Made by a program: the position numbers and the translations under genes. Below are positions 43,907 through 45,618 of a DNA stretch of 45,618 bases, piece after piece. Numbering within the stretch: position 1 is the stretch's first letter; the number at the start of each line of letters is the position of its first letter. The notes under the pieces were generated by a model. It saw only the letters and a program-made list of their open reading frames with translations. It did not search any database and had not been told where the DNA came from. Origin of the DNA: Paludibacteraceae bacterium (lineage in GTDB: Bacteria > Bacteroidota > Bacteroidia > Bacteroidales > Paludibacteraceae); the NCBI GenBank assembly GCA_017560605.1, contig JAFZEQ010000069.1, positions 1 to 45,618 of the forward strand. The letters run 5' to 3'.

Positions 43907-43976
43907 GTGGATAGAGAGATGGGATAAGGCGTGAGAAGCGTCGATAATGTGCCGAGGATGTCCCATGGATGTCTTT

Positions 43977-44105
43977 ATTTTTGTTCTATGCTTGCACTTT
44001 TCCTCAGAGTGGAACCTCTTCAGACGCTGCGCTCGGAGTACGTTATGTCACACTCCTTCGAATCGCGTGCAAGACAGGACATAGTTGGTGTTTCTTCCGC
44101 TTTCT
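43977..44105. repeat. About 125-bp direct repeat, left copy, overlapping the fic 3' end
   Basis: About 80-85% identical to 45420-45546. On the minus strand it covers the last 19 codons of fic plus its 3' untranslated region. Shared words include TTCTATGCTTGC, CTTTTCCTCAGA, GACGCTGCGCTCGGAGT and TAGTTGGTGTTTC. Confidence 0.85.
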
Positions 44106-45172
44106 CCCGTGTCGCATAAAATACCCTTGGCTACTAAATCTTGAATATCACGTAGAGCAGTTGCAGATGAACAATGCGCCATTTTTGCCCATTTGCTGGT
44201 GTTGAGTTTGCCTTCAAAGCCATCCCATAGACTGTTGATAATCTTAATTTGGCGTTCGTTGAGCGGCGTAGAAGCATGCTGCTGCCAGAATAGCGATTTT
44301 TGTAGCACGCGCTGTGTGTTGTGCATAGCCGTGGAAATCGCATCTCCCATTGTTTGTAAAAACCATGCCAACCATTGAGTAATATCTAATCCATGCTTGC
44401 CACTGTATTCCAAAATATCGTAATATGCTTTTTTGTTACGCAAGATTGCTGCCGACATACTATAAAAACGCATCGGCATTCTATCAGCACGAGCCAATAG
44501 CATGTCGGTAATCGTTCTAGTTAATCGACCATTGCCGTCGTCAAAAGGATGGATATTAACAAACCATAAATGAGCAATAGCAGCCTTCAATACAGGATCG
44601 ATAGCGCTTTCTTGGTTCACCCATTGCAGAAAACGCTCCATCTCTTGTGGTACATTCTTGGATTCTGGTGCTTGATAATGCACTACCTCTTTGCCCATTG
44701 CGCCTGACACTACCAACATAGGCTCACTACCTTGTCGCCAATTGGCTACTGTGATAGGTGTGATACCAGTTCTGCCTGTAGGAAAGAGAGCTGCATGCCA
44801 ATTAAATAGGCGCTCTGCAGTCAGAGGTGATGAAGCGTGTTGTACCGCATCCATTAGCACTTGCACCACTCCGTCAGTATAATGATCGGCCTCGGGCATA
44901 CCTGCGGTGTCTAAACCCAAATGCCTTGCTACTGACGAACGCACATGATTAGGATTAAGTAGCATCCCCTCGATTTCGGCATTGCGCAGTACGTCTTCAG
45001 TCATAACCTCCAACGCGTTACGATGCTGCGTGTCAAAACCTAGTCCGTTCATTAGACCAATCAGTTGACCTTGTTGCTCTCTAATACGTGCAAGCAAGGA
45101 GATGATGTTGCTATCATTCCAGCAGAAATGTGGCCATTGTTCGTATTGCCATATCCAGACAGGGTGTGCCAT
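44048..45172 (-). CDS. Fic-domain protein with N-terminal DUF4172-like region
   Basis: 374 aa. The N-terminal part (WIWQYEQWPHFCWND, LGFDTQHRNALEVMTEDVLRNAEIEG) is the DUF4172 type. The Fic core contains the active-site motif HPFDDGNGRLTR at residues 208-219, preceded by the target-docking flap region (WRQGSEPMLVVSGAMG). The C-terminus is a winged helix (KWAKMAHCSSATALRDIQDL, GRNTNYVL). Such enzymes transfer AMP or related groups to protein hydroxyls and are held inactive by a helix with motif S/T-x-x-x-E-G; here it is N65-AEI-E68-... with Asn in the Ser/Thr position. It has its own promoter and lies between direct repeats. Confidence 0.9.
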   Translation of the reverse strand: MAHPVWIWQYEQWPHFCWNDSNIISLLARIREQQGQLIGLMNGLGFDTQHRNALEVMTEDVLRNAEIEGMLLNPNHVRSSVARHLGLDTAGMPEADHYTDGVVQVLMDAVQHASSPLTAERLFNWHAALFPTGRTGITPITVANWRQGSEPMLVVSGAMGKEVVHYQAPESKNVPQEMERFLQWVNQESAIDPVLKAAIAHLWFVNIHPFDDGNGRLTRTITDMLLARADRMPMRFYSMSAAILRNKKAYYDILEYSGKHGLDITQWLAWFLQTMGDAISTAMHNTQRVLQKSLFWQQHASTPLNERQIKIINSLWDGFEGKLNTSKWAKMAHCSSATALRDIQDLVAKGILCDTGESGRNTNYVLSCTRFEGV

Positions 45173-45214
45173 AATCCAATCAGTTTATGAGGTGAATAGT
45201 TTTAATTTTCGATG

Positions 45215-45245
45215 CAAAGGTAGTGCTTTTTTATCAATTACGCAA
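45215..45245 (-). promoter_or_regulatory. Promoter of fic
   Basis: Minus strand: TTG 45245-45243, 20-bp spacer, TACCTTTG 45222-45215; leader about 37 nt. Confidence 0.8.
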
Positions 45246-45305
45246 GAAATGATGCGAAAAAGTGTGTTATTCGCTTCATTTTATGATGGGAATGGTAGGG
45301 GGAGT

Positions 45306-45378
45306 TGGAAAAGTTCTAAAAGTTCTAAAAGTTCTAGCCGTTCTAACCGTTCTATCGCGACAAAGTCGCTGTTCTAAA
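45306..45378 (+). repeat. 9-bp-period AGTTCTAAA array ending in the GCGAC hairpin word
   Basis: AAGTTCTAA repeated in 9-bp steps, then CCGTTCTAA and CCGTTCTAT, then GCGACaaaGTCGC. The last 34 bp are identical to 43736-43769. Confidence 0.85.
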
Positions 45379-45394
45379 AGTAAGGCGATGATAT

Positions 45395-45423
45395 AAACAA
45401 GCAGGCTTACCGCCTGCTTGTTT
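45395..45423. terminator. Terminator hairpin, second AAGCAGG type
   Basis: AAACAAGCAGGC, loop TTACC, GCCTGCTTGTTT. It stands in the same place relative to the adjoining repeat as 43876-43906 does in the left copy. Confidence 0.8.
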
Positions 45424-45550
45424 ATATTCTATGCTTGCGCTTTTCCTCAGAATGGAAACTCTTCGGACGCTGCGCTCGGAGTGCCTTCCGTCGCACTCCT
45501 TCAGGTCGCGAGAAAGACAGGGCGTAGTTGGTGTTTCCTTCGGTATCTAA
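45420..45550 (-). pseudogene. Remnant of a fic-like 3' end (direct repeat, right copy)
   Basis: Read on the minus strand, the copy contains ILDTEGNTNYALSFSRPEGV, which parallels the end of the intact Fic protein (ILCDTGESGRNTNYVLS and CTRFEGV), directly after a stop codon, with no Fic domain in front. It is followed by the same 3' region and a terminator. It is either a decayed duplicate of the fic tail or part of a widely dispersed 3' element. The remaining bases to 45618 show nothing recognisable. Confidence 0.5.
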
Positions 45551-45618
45551 GATTCAGCGGACGAGCGAAGCGAGTGCTAGCGGTGGCAATTTATTACGGA
45601 GTACCCTGAAACGGGCGG

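Noticed and set aside
43969..44205. Two similar plus-strand frames (43969-44205 and 45418-45609) sharing SSDAALGV and KTGxSWCF
   Set aside because: The similarity follows from the direct repeat itself; one of them lies antisense to the fic 3' end. I prefer the minus-strand reading as gene tail plus 3' region.

Overview
The window looks like chromosomal DNA of a member of the Bacteroidales (Bacteroidota), probably an uncultured gut- or rumen-type organism. The basis is: (i) at least nine promoters of the Bacteroidota type, TTG - exactly 20 bp - TAnnTTTG; (ii) Bacteroidales gene families and gene order (DUF6452/DUF6048 pair, two DUF6089-like barrels - uppS - bamA - ompH - ompH, DUF7935-like); (iii) a 3007-residue InlB-B-repeat/fibronectin secreted protein ending in a type IX-like tail. 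Genus-level identity cannot be read from the sequence.

Layout. 1-3340 (minus strand): hpt, the MlaE/MlaF lipid transporter, a stand-alone copy of an M6-protease prodomain and the start of an M6 metalloprotease cut by the window edge. 3560-9470: phosphoglucomutase, small secreted and lipoprotein genes, a YqiA-like esterase, and a DUF7935/DUF6452/DUF6048 envelope operon. 9530-14940: transketolase, a four-helix-bundle (23S intervening-sequence family) protein, leuS. 14960-16490: a membrane protein and murI, divergent from dnaN. 16550-20740: dnaN, a DnaQ-like exonuclease, RNase Z, radA. 20740-31670: outer-membrane biogenesis (two barrels, uppS, bamA, two Skp-like chaperones), an MFS carrier, murF and a coiled-coil membrane protein. 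31670-45618: accessory region with a candidate structured RNA, a RelB/YafQ-type toxin-antitoxin pair between long direct repeats, the giant surface protein with a small partner, and a Fic protein between direct repeats.

The most unusual property is what lies between the genes. Many spacers carry a private, drifting short tandem array whose period is locus specific (7, 8, 9, 10 or 11 bp), usually built on a GAAC/GAAT/AAAC-like word, and punctuated by tiny perfect hairpins with 4-7 bp arms and 2-3 nt loops. The same material sits in frame inside murF (twice) and apparently leuS. The IVS-family gene is bracketed by such arrays in inverted orientation. I treat this as the best candidate for an undescribed repeat system; mechanism and function are unknown.

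The core genes form a coherent housekeeping set: envelope assembly (murI, murF, uppS, bamA, ompH, mlaEF), DNA replication and repair (dnaN, dnaQ-like, radA), RNA processing (rnz) and central metabolism (tkt, pgm, hpt). I saw no tRNA, rRNA, CRISPR array, integrase or transposase.
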